The translations under genes and the position numbers were made by a program. Under the pieces are notes generated by a model. That model worked only from the letters and a program-made list of their open reading frames with translations. It did not search any database and had not been told where the DNA came from. From Sphingosinicella sp963974575 (GTDB lineage Bacteria > Pseudomonadota > Alphaproteobacteria > Sphingomonadales > Sphingomonadaceae), in the NCBI RefSeq assembly GCF_963974575.1, contig NZ_CAXBBQ010000001.1:434001-498000 (forward strand): 64,000 nt of DNA, given 5' to 3'. This document shows positions 1 through 7,303 of this stretch, piece by piece. How positions within the stretch are numbered: the stretch's first letter is position 1; every line of letters begins with the position of its first letter.

Positions 1-399
1 CACCAGGATCGCTTCCACATGATATTGCTGCAGGTTGATGAACGCAGGCCGCCGCTGGTCCTTCACCGGCAGCAGGTCGAATTCATAGATCGGTGTCGTG
101 CTCTCGCCCCAGAACACCTTGCCGAGGTTCCACACGACGCCCCGGTCCACCATCGCCTGGCCCACGCCCAGCCGGTCCCAGATGTCGAGGCTGCGCTTCG
201 AATAGCAGATGCCTTTGGAGCCCGCCGCGATGAAGTCCAGCCGGCTCAGCACCGTTACCTTGCGCCCGCGCCGCGCGAGGTCGAGCGCCATGGAAAGCCC
301 CACCGGGCCTGCGCCGACGATGAGTGTTTCAAGGTGTTCGCCGTCCGTCCCCACCGGCGATGTGCCGATGGGGCGGTGGACCGGAATTGCTGTCGTCAT
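1..399 (-). CDS. FAD-dependent aromatic monooxygenase (N-terminal part, runs off the left edge)
   Basis: Only the first 133 codons are in the window. The N-terminus shows a Rossmann FAD-binding motif, GAGPVG at residues 29-34, followed by the helix typical of the UbiH/PHBH flavoprotein hydroxylase family, and the segment around residue 60 (GSKGICYSKRS) is typical of the MhpA-like group. By family it should hydroxylate an aromatic ring using NAD(P)H and O2; the substrate cannot be read. The ATG lies 4 bp behind the stop of the MBL-fold gene, so the two are probably co-transcribed. The palindrome at 1439-1458 would control both. Confidence 0.8.
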   Translation of the reverse strand, partial: MTTAIPVHRPIGTSPVGTDGEHLETLIVGAGPVGLSMALDLARRGRKVTVLSRLDFIAAGSKGICYSKRSLDIWDRLGVGQAMVDRGVVWNLGKVFWGESTTPIYEFDLLPVKDQRRPAFINLQQYHVEAILV

Positions 400-403
400 G
401 GTG

Positions 404-1363
404 TCAGTCCTGAAGCTGCGCCCAAACCTCGCGGTCGCGCTCCATCGTCCAGATGCGCGGCCAGTCGATGCCCTCGAATTCGTCCCACAGCCGCTGCACG
501 TCGAAGGGCAGGCAGTGCTCGAAGATCGGCCAGCGTCCGAATTTCGGGAACAGCGCCTCGTGCGTCGCCTCGAATGCTTGCTTCAGCGTGCCGCCCGCGC
601 GGTGCACGGTGCCGACCTTGTCGATCATGGTCTTCAGGAATTCGCGCGTCTGCTCGATCGCGGCGTCGGTCTCGGCAAGGCCGCGCGGAACACGCCCGCG
701 CCCGCCGATCAGGTTCTCGGCGCGATAGGCCTTCACCTTGTCGAGCGTCCCCGCCGCCCAGTCCATGTGGAAGGCATCGCCCGTGTAGAGCGCGGCTTCC
801 GCCTCCACGAGGTCGCCTGCGAACAATGTCTTCGATTTGTCGTGCCACACCACGATGTCGCCCGCCGTGTGCCCGCGCCCGCAGAAGGCGAGGTCGAGCT
901 TGCCGCGTGTTCCCCCGAGTTCGATTTCGAACGTGTCGGTGAAGGTCTGCGTCGGCCACGTCAGCCCCGGCACCGAATCCGGCTCCTTGAACAGGCGCGG
1001 CATCCGGCCGAATTCGCTCGCCCAGTCTTCCTTGCCGCGCTCCTCGATCAGCTTGCGCGTCATCTCGCTCGCAACGATATGCTCGGCCTCGAAGGCGCTT
1101 GCGCCGAGCACGCGCACCGCGTGATAGTGCGTCAGGATCAGGTATTTCACCGGCTTGTCGGTGTGCTGCCGCAGCTTCGCCAGCCATTCGCGCGCTGCGA
1201 CCGGCGTCGCGCGCGCCTCGATGGCGACAACGAAATCCTCACCCTCGATCGCGCCCACATTGGGGTCGCCCTCGGCGGTTAGCGCGTAAACGCCGTCCGC
1301 CAGGATTTCGAGCGTTTCAACCTTCTCGGCGGTGTCCGCCGAAGATGCGAAAGGTTTTGCCAC
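404..1363 (-). CDS. MBL-fold metallo-hydrolase with an altered metal motif
   Basis: A 319-residue metallo-beta-lactamase-fold protein. Family landmarks are THYHAVR (residues 78-84), GHTAGD (164-169) and FAGDLVE (181-187). The usual HxHxDH motif reads H79-Y-H81-A-V-R here, so the Asp and third His of metal site 2 are absent, while the later His165 and Asp184 are kept. It may bind one metal or none in the normal way. It sits between a TetR gene and a FAD monooxygenase, in the same direction, which suggests hydrolysis of a catabolic intermediate. The exact reaction is unknown. Confidence 0.8.
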   Translation of the reverse strand: MAKPFASSADTAEKVETLEILADGVYALTAEGDPNVGAIEGEDFVVAIEARATPVAAREWLAKLRQHTDKPVKYLILTHYHAVRVLGASAFEAEHIVASEMTRKLIEERGKEDWASEFGRMPRLFKEPDSVPGLTWPTQTFTDTFEIELGGTRGKLDLAFCGRGHTAGDIVVWHDKSKTLFAGDLVEAEAALYTGDAFHMDWAAGTLDKVKAYRAENLIGGRGRVPRGLAETDAAIEQTREFLKTMIDKVGTVHRAGGTLKQAFEATHEALFPKFGRWPIFEHCLPFDVQRLWDEFEGIDWPRIWTMERDREVWAQLQD

Positions 1364-1438
1364 GGGTAAGCCTCCTCATGTGCCGCGCTGTGTTCGCGGG
1401 CCTTGAGGCGCAGTGTAAACGAGGTGGGCGCCGGCGTC

Positions 1439-1458
1439 TGTCATCAGCTCTGATGACA
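1439..1458. promoter_or_regulatory. Inverted repeat, probable TetR operator upstream of the MBL gene
   Basis: Perfect 9-bp arms TGTCATCAG / CTGATGACA separated by CT. The site lies 76 bp upstream of the MBL-fold start and 15 bp past the stop of the TetR gene. Length and symmetry fit a TetR-family operator. The binding protein is inferred from position only. Confidence 0.5.
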
Positions 1459-1472
1459 AGGGGGCCTCGCGG

Positions 1473-2051
1473 TTAGCGCAACCCGCCCAGCATCTGGTCG
1501 ATCACCGTCTCGGCGAGTGCGTCCACGGTAAAGCGGCCCGTGGGGCGGAACCATGTGTGAGACCAGTTGATCATGCCGAAATAGAGCATGGCGCGCACGC
1601 GGGCGTCCTTTTCGGAAAGCGCGGGCGCGATCTCGCCGAAGGTGTGCGCGACAAGGTCCACAAGCATCCGCTCGGTATCCACGATGTGGCGCCGCCGCTC
1701 CTCGGGAAGCTTGTCGAGATCGTTCACCAGCACGCGGTGCCGCGCCGATGCGTCGGCATAAAGCTCAAGGAACCCGTGCGTCAGCTTGCCGAACCGAGCG
1801 ACGGGATCGGCCTCGCCCCGATACGCGTCCGCCACCTCGGCAAGCGCGCCGATGTGCCCGTCCATGATCTCGAACAGGATGTCCTCTTTGGACGCGAAAT
1901 AATGATACAGCAGCGACTTCGACATGCCGCACGCGGCGGCAAGGTCGGCGATCGAGCAGCCGTGAAAGCCCGAATGCGCGTAAAGCTCGGCAGCCTTGTC
2001 GAGCACGGCCATCCGCCGCTCGTCATAATCCGCCGCCTGTGTCCGGGCCAC
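1473..2051 (-). CDS. TetR/AcrR-family transcriptional regulator
   Basis: 192 residues. The N-terminal HTH is clear (SIADLAAACGMSKSLLYHYF, about residues 33-52), and the C-terminal half is the helical ligand-binding domain with the WF/W-rich end common in CoA-ester-sensing TetR proteins. It is co-oriented with the MBL/monooxygenase pair, and a perfect palindrome lies just past its stop. It probably represses that pair and may sense an acyl-CoA. The regulated set is inferred. Confidence 0.85.
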   Translation of the reverse strand: MARTQAADYDERRMAVLDKAAELYAHSGFHGCSIADLAAACGMSKSLLYHYFASKEDILFEIMDGHIGALAEVADAYRGEADPVARFGKLTHGFLELYADASARHRVLVNDLDKLPEERRRHIVDTERMLVDLVAHTFGEIAPALSEKDARVRAMLYFGMINWSHTWFRPTGRFTVDALAETVIDQMLGGLR

Positions 2052-2270
2052 GCGTACGCCTTTCGTCTCGTTGTTCCGAAGCCCTCGTGTCTAGGCGGTA
2101 GGCGCAGGCCTCGCAACGGGTTCTCAAGAGCAAATGTGTAAAGGCGCGCTTACGGCCGTATAGCCGCAAACCCCATTAATCGTTACTCAACGAGTATTGA
2201 TCGGCGCAATCTTACGTCATATGTTTTTTAGGGATATGCGGGCATGTAAATTTGGAGTGGGCATAATAAA
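2052..2270. other. Intergenic stretch at the edge of a low-GC insert
   Basis: No supported gene. Base composition falls visibly from about 2130 onward compared with the flanking catabolic genes, marking the left edge of the segment that carries the HNH-like gene. A short inverted repeat TACTC-AAC-GAGTA sits at 2184-2196; its role is unknown. Confidence 0.4.
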
Positions 2271-3215
2271 TTGCGATATCCAGATTATCGCCCATCTTCA
2301 CGGCGTCCGTCACTTTATTATGAAACTCAACGCGTTTGCATATACTGCAAGACGCTTACCTATTCGCGTGATCGTGTGCGATTAGGTGACGAGCACATTA
2401 TTCCCGAGGCACTCGGGGGGAATTTGGTTTTACCGGAAGCAAGTTGCGGCCAATGTGAAGCGCTCATCAACAGGTTTGAGCAACCTCTTTTGAGGAGTGT
2501 GTTTGGACCAATACGTGCACGTTATGGCTTTCCCAGCAAAAGACCTAAGCTGCGTCCGAAAACTGTAGGAGTTGAATTTGTTGTTGGGGAAAATATCGTA
2601 AATGAAGAGGTTCCAGTAGGTCATAATCCGACACTTCTGGTTATGCGCGCGTTCAAACCGGCAGGAATATTCACCGGAGAAGATGCCGTAGAACGCCCTT
2701 TAGCGGCTAGGAAAATGCACGTCCACTGCGCCGACACTGAGATGGGTCAGGAAATTGTAAAAAGGCTGGGAGCGAGAGGGATGCAAATAGGGTGGCCGGA
2801 TAACTCTGACCACCAGATTGCACTAATGGTAGCCAAAATTGCTCATAGTTTTGCGGTCGCGCAGCTAGGCATTAATCTTGACGGGTTTCAGGCTCTTCTT
2901 CCAAATACTATCAGACAAGTTCCAGGACACTTGCCGGTGAGCTATTTGGTTGGATGTATGGGCGAGCCCGATCCCCGTGCTCCGCGATCTAGCAACGAAG
3001 CCTCGCATATATTGAGGTGGTTCGAATACCCTCTGCGCGACATGTACTTGCTTGTCGTTCAAGTTCGACTTTTTGAATCCTTCAATATGCCATCGTACGC
3101 GGCGGTCGTGGGTTCCACATCCATAGAAAACATGAAAGTTATGATGATGCGCGAGCGCATCAAAAGGTTGCCCACTAAGTCACGGCAGAACAAAGCGGCT
3201 CGGTTGCAGAACTAG
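2271..3215 (+). CDS. HNH-endonuclease-like protein, low-GC insertion
   Basis: 314 residues. The N-terminal 70 residues carry a zinc-ribbon HNH arrangement: Cys23-x2-Cys26, Asp40-Glu41-His42, Asn51 and Cys59-x2-Cys62. The remaining 240 residues resemble no family I can name. TTG 2271 is the first good start after an in-frame stop at 2247; no ATG exists near the Cys motif. Codon use and GC differ sharply from all neighbours, so recent transfer is likely. Its TAG overlaps the TAG of the opposing ligase gene in a single CTAG. Members of this group often accompany defence or mobile DNA; a role here is not shown. Confidence 0.65.
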   Translation: MRYPDYRPSSRRPSLYYETQRVCIYCKTLTYSRDRVRLGDEHIIPEALGGNLVLPEASCGQCEALINRFEQPLLRSVFGPIRARYGFPSKRPKLRPKTVGVEFVVGENIVNEEVPVGHNPTLLVMRAFKPAGIFTGEDAVERPLAARKMHVHCADTEMGQEIVKRLGARGMQIGWPDNSDHQIALMVAKIAHSFAVAQLGINLDGFQALLPNTIRQVPGHLPVSYLVGCMGEPDPRAPRSSNEASHILRWFEYPLRDMYLLVVQVRLFESFNMPSYAAVVGSTSIENMKVMMMRERIKRLPTKSRQNKAARLQN

Positions 3216-4507
3216 CCCCTCGGCCGCTTGTCGATGACCCTCGCAGCCTTGCCCTGGGATCGCGGGAGTGCCCCGGCGGGTTGAATGTCGATCTTCACGC
3301 TGATGCCGACCATGGTCTTGATGCGGTGAGCGAGCGTGTAGGCGTGTTCGGCGTGAGTGCTCTGGTCGGTGTCCTCGCGCGCCTCGACCGAGAGGCGCAC
3401 CATGTCCATCCGGTCCGGGCGGGTCAGCTCGATCATGAAGTGCGGCGCGAGTGCGGGCACCGACAGGATGTGCTCCTCGATCTGGCTCGGGAACACGTTC
3501 ACGCCCCGGATGATCATCATGTCGTCGCTGCGGCCCGTGATCTTCGCCATGCGCCGCATGCTGCGCGCCGTGCCGGGGAGAAGCCGCGTCAGGTCGCGCG
3601 TGCGGTAGCGGATGATCGGCATCGCCTCCTTGGTGAGCGAGGTGAACACAAGCTCGCCCTCCTCGCCATCCGGAAGCACGTCGCCCGTCTCCGGGTCGAT
3701 CACCTCGGGGTAGAAATGATCCTCCCAGATCGTAAGCCCGTCCTTCGTCTCCACGCACTCCTGCGCCACGCCCGGGCCCATCACCTCGGAGAGGCCGTAG
3801 ATGTCGACGGCATCGATCGCGAACGCGCTCTCGATCTCGGCGCGCATCGCCTCGGTCCACGGCTCGGCGCCGAAGATGCCCGTCTTCAGCGAGCTTCTCG
3901 CCGGGTCGATGCCCTGCCGCCGGAACTCGTCGAGGATCGCCAGCATGTAGCTTGGCGTCACCATGATGATCTCAGGCGCGAAGTCGGTGATCAGCTGCAC
4001 CTGCTTCTCGGTCTGCCCGCCCGACATCGGGATCACCGTGCAGCCCAGCGCCTCAGCCCCGTAGTGCGCGCCAAGCCCGCCGGTGAAGAGGCCATAGCCG
4101 TAAGCGACATGCACCTTCATCCCCGGCCGCCCACCCGCCGCATGGATCGAGCGCGCGACGAGGCCCGACCATGTCGCGATGTCCGCCTTGGTGTAGCCGA
4201 CCACCGTCGCCTTTCCCGTCGTCCCCGACGAGGCGTGGATGCGCGAGAGCTTCTCCTGCGGCACCGCGAAGAAGCCGAACGGATACGCGTCGCGCAAATC
4301 CGCCTTCGTCGTGAACGGGAACTTCGCAAGGTCGCCGAGCGACTTCAGGTCGTCAGGATGCACACCCGCCGCATCGAACTTCGCCCGGTATGCAGGGTTC
4401 CCCGCATACGCATGGGCAAGGCTCGCGCGCAGGCGCTCCAACTGCAACGCCGATATCTCGTCCCGGCTCGCCGTCTCAATGGCGTCGAGACCAACCTTGT
4501 CTGTCAT
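3212..4507 (-). CDS. paaK: Phenylacetate-CoA ligase (PaaK family)
   Basis: 431 residues, normal length for PaaK. The adenylate-forming signature SSGTTGK is at residues 93-99, with YGLSEVMGPGV, the YRTRDLT segment and the C-terminal RGVNVFPSQIE hinge all present. The enzyme activates an aryl acetate with ATP and CoA. It lies in the VOC/SDR transcript and apart from the paa core at 9.7-18 kb, so its substrate could be phenylacetate or a substituted relative. Its start is 15 bp behind the VOC gene stop. The 3' end overlaps the HNH gene tail by four bases. Confidence 0.88.
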   Translation of the reverse strand: MTDKVGLDAIETASRDEISALQLERLRASLAHAYAGNPAYRAKFDAAGVHPDDLKSLGDLAKFPFTTKADLRDAYPFGFFAVPQEKLSRIHASSGTTGKATVVGYTKADIATWSGLVARSIHAAGGRPGMKVHVAYGYGLFTGGLGAHYGAEALGCTVIPMSGGQTEKQVQLITDFAPEIIMVTPSYMLAILDEFRRQGIDPARSSLKTGIFGAEPWTEAMRAEIESAFAIDAVDIYGLSEVMGPGVAQECVETKDGLTIWEDHFYPEVIDPETGDVLPDGEEGELVFTSLTKEAMPIIRYRTRDLTRLLPGTARSMRRMAKITGRSDDMMIIRGVNVFPSQIEEHILSVPALAPHFMIELTRPDRMDMVRLSVEAREDTDQSTHAEHAYTLAHRIKTMVGISVKIDIQPAGALPRSQGKAARVIDKRPRG

Positions 4508-4522
4508 GGGTTCAATGTGCCC

Positions 4523-5077
4523 TTATTCGGCCGGGGGCTGCAACACGCGGATCGGGTCGCTGCCGTCCCAGTTTTCCGACGCCGTCTTCATCATCGTGAA
4601 GAAGGCTTCGGTCTGGTCGGTCATCTCGATGAGTTCGATCATGCCGGGCAGCACGTCCGACGTATCCATATAGGCCGCGCGCGCGCCGACGCCCGCCACG
4701 CCGTACAGCGCCATCTCGTGGCCGAGCGCCTTATATTTCGCGACGTCCGCGTCGAAGTCCGCGCACGAGACGGCAAAGTGGTGAAAGCCCCAGCCGCGCT
4801 TCTGCTGGACCTCGGTGTAGACCGAAGGCGTCTCCCAATTGTTCTGCTGGATGAGCTCGAAGCTCATCGAACCCGAAAAGCCGATCGCGAGCGTGATGTC
4901 GAGTTCGGTCGGCTCGCCGCGATACTGCGCGTCGAGCAGCGGGAAATGTTCGATCACAAACCAGGGCCCGCAGGCGAGGCGCGGCATGTAGTGTTTCATC
5001 GCGGCGGTGATGTCGGGCACGATGTAGGCGATCTGCATGATGCCGCCCATCGGCTGGCCGAAGTTGAGAGTGCGCAC
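4523..5077 (-). CDS. VOC (glyoxalase/dioxygenase-fold) family protein
   Basis: 184 residues with the paired beta-alpha-beta-beta-beta modules of the vicinal-oxygen-chelate fold. GWGFHHFAVSCADFD in the middle carries His residues typical of metal binding. The family includes lactoylglutathione lyases, epimerases and extradiol-type dioxygenases. It lies between an SDR gene (10 bp upstream) and the CoA ligase (15 bp downstream), so it probably works on the same substrate chain. The reaction cannot be decided from sequence. Confidence 0.75.
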   Translation of the reverse strand: MRTLNFGQPMGGIMQIAYIVPDITAAMKHYMPRLACGPWFVIEHFPLLDAQYRGEPTELDITLAIGFSGSMSFELIQQNNWETPSVYTEVQQKRGWGFHHFAVSCADFDADVAKYKALGHEMALYGVAGVGARAAYMDTSDVLPGMIELIEMTDQTEAFFTMMKTASENWDGSDPIRVLQPPAE

Positions 5078-5087
5078 GGAGGTTCTC

Positions 5088-5840
5088 CTAATTGGTCAGG
5101 CTCATGCCGCCGTCGACGATGACGGCGGTGCCGGTGATGAAGCGCGCCTCGTCAGACACCAGGAACAGCACCGCGTTCGCGATATCCACGGCCTCCTGCC
5201 ACGTCTTCATCGGCACCTTGGTGAGAAAGGCCTGCGCGGCATCCTCCGCGCTGATGCCGTGCTCGGCGGCGGTGCGGGCGATCAGCACGTCGTGCATCGG
5301 CGTGCGCACCTGCCCCGGGTGAACGCTGTTGCAGCGGATCGCATAGTTCTTTTCGCAGCAATGGAGCGCGATCGAGCGCGTGAACTGCGCCACCGCGGCC
5401 TTCGATGCGCCGTAGGCCGCGATGAACGGCGTTGGCACCAGCGCGCCGATCGACGACATGTTCACAATGGCGCCGCCCCCGCCCTTGGCGATCGCGGGCA
5501 TCGCGTATTTGCAGGCGAGGAAGACGCTTTCCACGTTCACCGTGTTGATGCGGCGCCAGTCTTCAAGCTCCGCGCCTTCCGGGTCCATCGGGCTCTTGCT
5601 TGAGGAGATGCCTGCGTTGTTCACGAGCCCGTCGATGCGGCCGTGTTTCGCCATCGTATCGGCGATCAGCGCCTTCCAGCCGGCCTCGTCGGCGACGTCC
5701 TGCCGGATGATGCCCTCTCCGTCCGCGATGTCGGTGCGGATCACCGCGGCGCCTTCTTCCGCCAGCCGGTCGGCGATTGCCGCGCCGAGGCCCGCCGCCG
5801 CGCCGGTGACGATGACGACCTTGTTTGAAACACGTCCCAT
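5088..5840 (-). CDS. Short-chain dehydrogenase/reductase (SDR)
   Basis: 250 residues, classical SDR. Cofactor motif TGAAAGLG at 12-19, NNAG at 74-77, Ser129/130, and the catalytic pair Tyr143-x3-Lys147 (YGASK). Asp37 after beta-2 favours NAD(H). It is two bases from the second SDR gene upstream, in one transcript with the VOC protein and CoA ligase. Likely oxidation of an aromatic alcohol or a hydroxyacyl intermediate; the substrate is unknown. Confidence 0.85.
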   Translation of the reverse strand: MGRVSNKVVIVTGAAAGLGAAIADRLAEEGAAVIRTDIADGEGIIRQDVADEAGWKALIADTMAKHGRIDGLVNNAGISSSKSPMDPEGAELEDWRRINTVNVESVFLACKYAMPAIAKGGGGAIVNMSSIGALVPTPFIAAYGASKAAVAQFTRSIALHCCEKNYAIRCNSVHPGQVRTPMHDVLIARTAAEHGISAEDAAQAFLTKVPMKTWQEAVDIANAVLFLVSDEARFITGTAVIVDGGMSLTN

Positions 5841-5842
5841 GT

Positions 5843-6628
5843 TCAGCCTTTCGTGTGCGCGCTGGAGGGGCCTGCAAGCTGCGCCCCGTCGATGATCAGC
5901 GGCGATCCGCTCAGCATGGCGGCTTCGTCGGAAACCGCGAACAGGATCGCGTTCGCGATGTCCTCGGGCTTCGCGATGCGGCCCATCGGCACAAGGCTCG
6001 CCATCGCCGCCACCATCGCCGCGCGGTCTCCGATTGCTTCGGCGACAGGATCCAGCATCTCGCTATCCACATACGTCGGATGCACCGACACGCACCGTAT
6101 CGGCAGTCTGCGTTCCGCGCAGTAAAGCGCGACCGATTTCGACAACGTCGTCACCCCGCCCTTCGAAGCGCAGTATCCCGCGACGTCCGAAATGCCGACC
6201 AGTCCCGCGAGTGACGAGACGTTCACGATCGCGCCGGAACCGCCCGTCTCCGAGATCGCGCGGATCGCGGCCTGGCAGCCGAGCATCACGCCGGTCAGGT
6301 TCACCGCGATCATCTTGTTCCAGTGGTCGATGGTCAGGTCCATGATCGTGCCCGGGAAACCGATGCCCGCCACGTTCGCGAGGCTGTCGAGCTTGCCGAA
6401 GCGCCTGACCGTGGCGGCGGTCGCCTCGGCCCAAGCCGCTTCGCTCGTCACATCGAGCGGGAGGGCGATCGCCGCTTCGCCGATCGCGGTGGCGGTCGCC
6501 TCCGCGCCCGCAAGGTTGATGTCGCTGACGCCGACGCGTGCGCCTTCGCGTGCGAAGGCGATGGCGGTTGCACGGCCGATGCCGGAGGCCGCCCCGGTCA
6601 CGATGGCGACTTTGCCCTGAAGGCGCAT
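5843..6628 (-). CDS. Short-chain dehydrogenase/reductase (SDR), first gene of the block
   Basis: 261 residues from ATG 6628, chosen because GGAGAGG stands just upstream and the protein then begins directly at the Rossmann strand. TGAASGIG at 11-18, NVAG (not NNAG) at 85-88, Tyr152-x3-Lys156 (YCASK). It heads the minus-strand block SDR-SDR-VOC-ligase and is divergent from the cupin gene. The 188-bp divergent promoter carries a 14-bp perfect inverted repeat. An upstream in-frame extension to 6724 exists but would run through that repeat. Confidence 0.83.
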   Translation of the reverse strand: MRLQGKVAIVTGAASGIGRATAIAFAREGARVGVSDINLAGAEATATAIGEAAIALPLDVTSEAAWAEATAATVRRFGKLDSLANVAGIGFPGTIMDLTIDHWNKMIAVNLTGVMLGCQAAIRAISETGGSGAIVNVSSLAGLVGISDVAGYCASKGGVTTLSKSVALYCAERRLPIRCVSVHPTYVDSEMLDPVAEAIGDRAAMVAAMASLVPMGRIAKPEDIANAILFAVSDEAAMLSGSPLIIDGAQLAGPSSAHTKG

Positions 6629-6713
6629 GATGTTTGAACCTCTCCCCAATGCCCTCAAGGGCAGTCCTCGCAGTGTCGCACGAAGGCTAGAGGGGTGGCC
6701 GGTCATTCCAATA

Positions 6714-6747
6714 GCGGGAAACACCTAAGCACCTAGGTGTTTCCCGC
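6714..6747. promoter_or_regulatory. Long inverted repeat in the SDR/cupin divergent promoter
   Basis: Perfect 14-bp arms GCGGGAAACACCTA / TAGGTGTTTCCCGC with a 6-bp spacer. The site is 86 bp upstream of the SDR start and 69 bp upstream of the cupin start, so one dimeric regulator could act on both sides. The same half-site recurs upstream of the TBDR at 20054-20067. Confidence 0.6.
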
Positions 6748-6815
6748 CATTTCGGGACGCGGATCGCCGCGTCACAATGCACGCCTGAAAATCCGATAAT
6801 GAGGGAGGTTTGATC

Positions 6816-7295
6816 ATGGTCCTGCTGACGCGCGAGGATGCGCCCGATATCGAAGAGACGAAGCGCCACAGCCCGGCGTTCTACAATCTGAAGGACCTGC
6901 CCTGGCATGATTGGGTGATGCCGGAAACCTGGTTCAAACTCCTCAACGTCAATCCCTTCACCGGCGGTTTCACGATGCTGCTGAAGGTCGGGCCGAACAA
7001 CACCGCGCCCGTTCACGGTCACATCGGTTCGGTCGAGGGCATCCTCATCGAAGGCGGCTTCGGCTACGGCGACGATCGCGGTCGCGCCGGGGATTACGTG
7101 CGGGAAATGGGCGGCATCAACCACATCCCCGATACCGATGGCGACGGCATGGTGATGTTCGCGGTCGTGAACGGTCCGCTGGTGGGCTACAATGCCGATG
7201 GCAGCATCGCCGCTGTTGTCGATGCGAAGTTCATGTATGGTCTGGCTGCGGCACAGGGCGCTGCCGATCACATCGAAAAGCCGGCCGACTGGTAA
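6816..7295 (+). CDS. Cupin protein, 2,4'-dihydroxyacetophenone dioxygenase-like
   Basis: 159 residues from ATG 6816, which has GGGAGG 7 bp upstream; a TTG two codons earlier is less likely. One cupin barrel, with His67-x-His69-x4-Glu74 and His103 as probable metal ligands. The pattern resembles the cupin dioxygenases that cleave 2,4'-dihydroxyacetophenone to 4-hydroxybenzoate and formate. If so it would feed PobA (58.7-59.9 kb). Followed after 8 bp by an acyl-CoA synthetase. The metal motif is seen; the substrate is inferred. Confidence 0.6.
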   Translation: MVLLTREDAPDIEETKRHSPAFYNLKDLPWHDWVMPETWFKLLNVNPFTGGFTMLLKVGPNNTAPVHGHIGSVEGILIEGGFGYGDDRGRAGDYVREMGGINHIPDTDGDGMVMFAVVNGPLVGYNADGSIAAVVDAKFMYGLAAAQGAADHIEKPADW

Positions 7296-7303
7296 GGGGG
7301 ACA

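Noticed and set aside
3281..5122. Long plus-strand frame opposite paaK and VOC (613 codons)
   Set aside because: High-GC antisense shadow: Arg/His-rich composition, no motif, and the minus-strand genes have full family similarity.
6911..7303. Upstream extension of the acyl-CoA synthetase
   Set aside because: The extra residues are the cupin gene in another frame and are very Arg-rich; synthetase similarity starts at about 7304.
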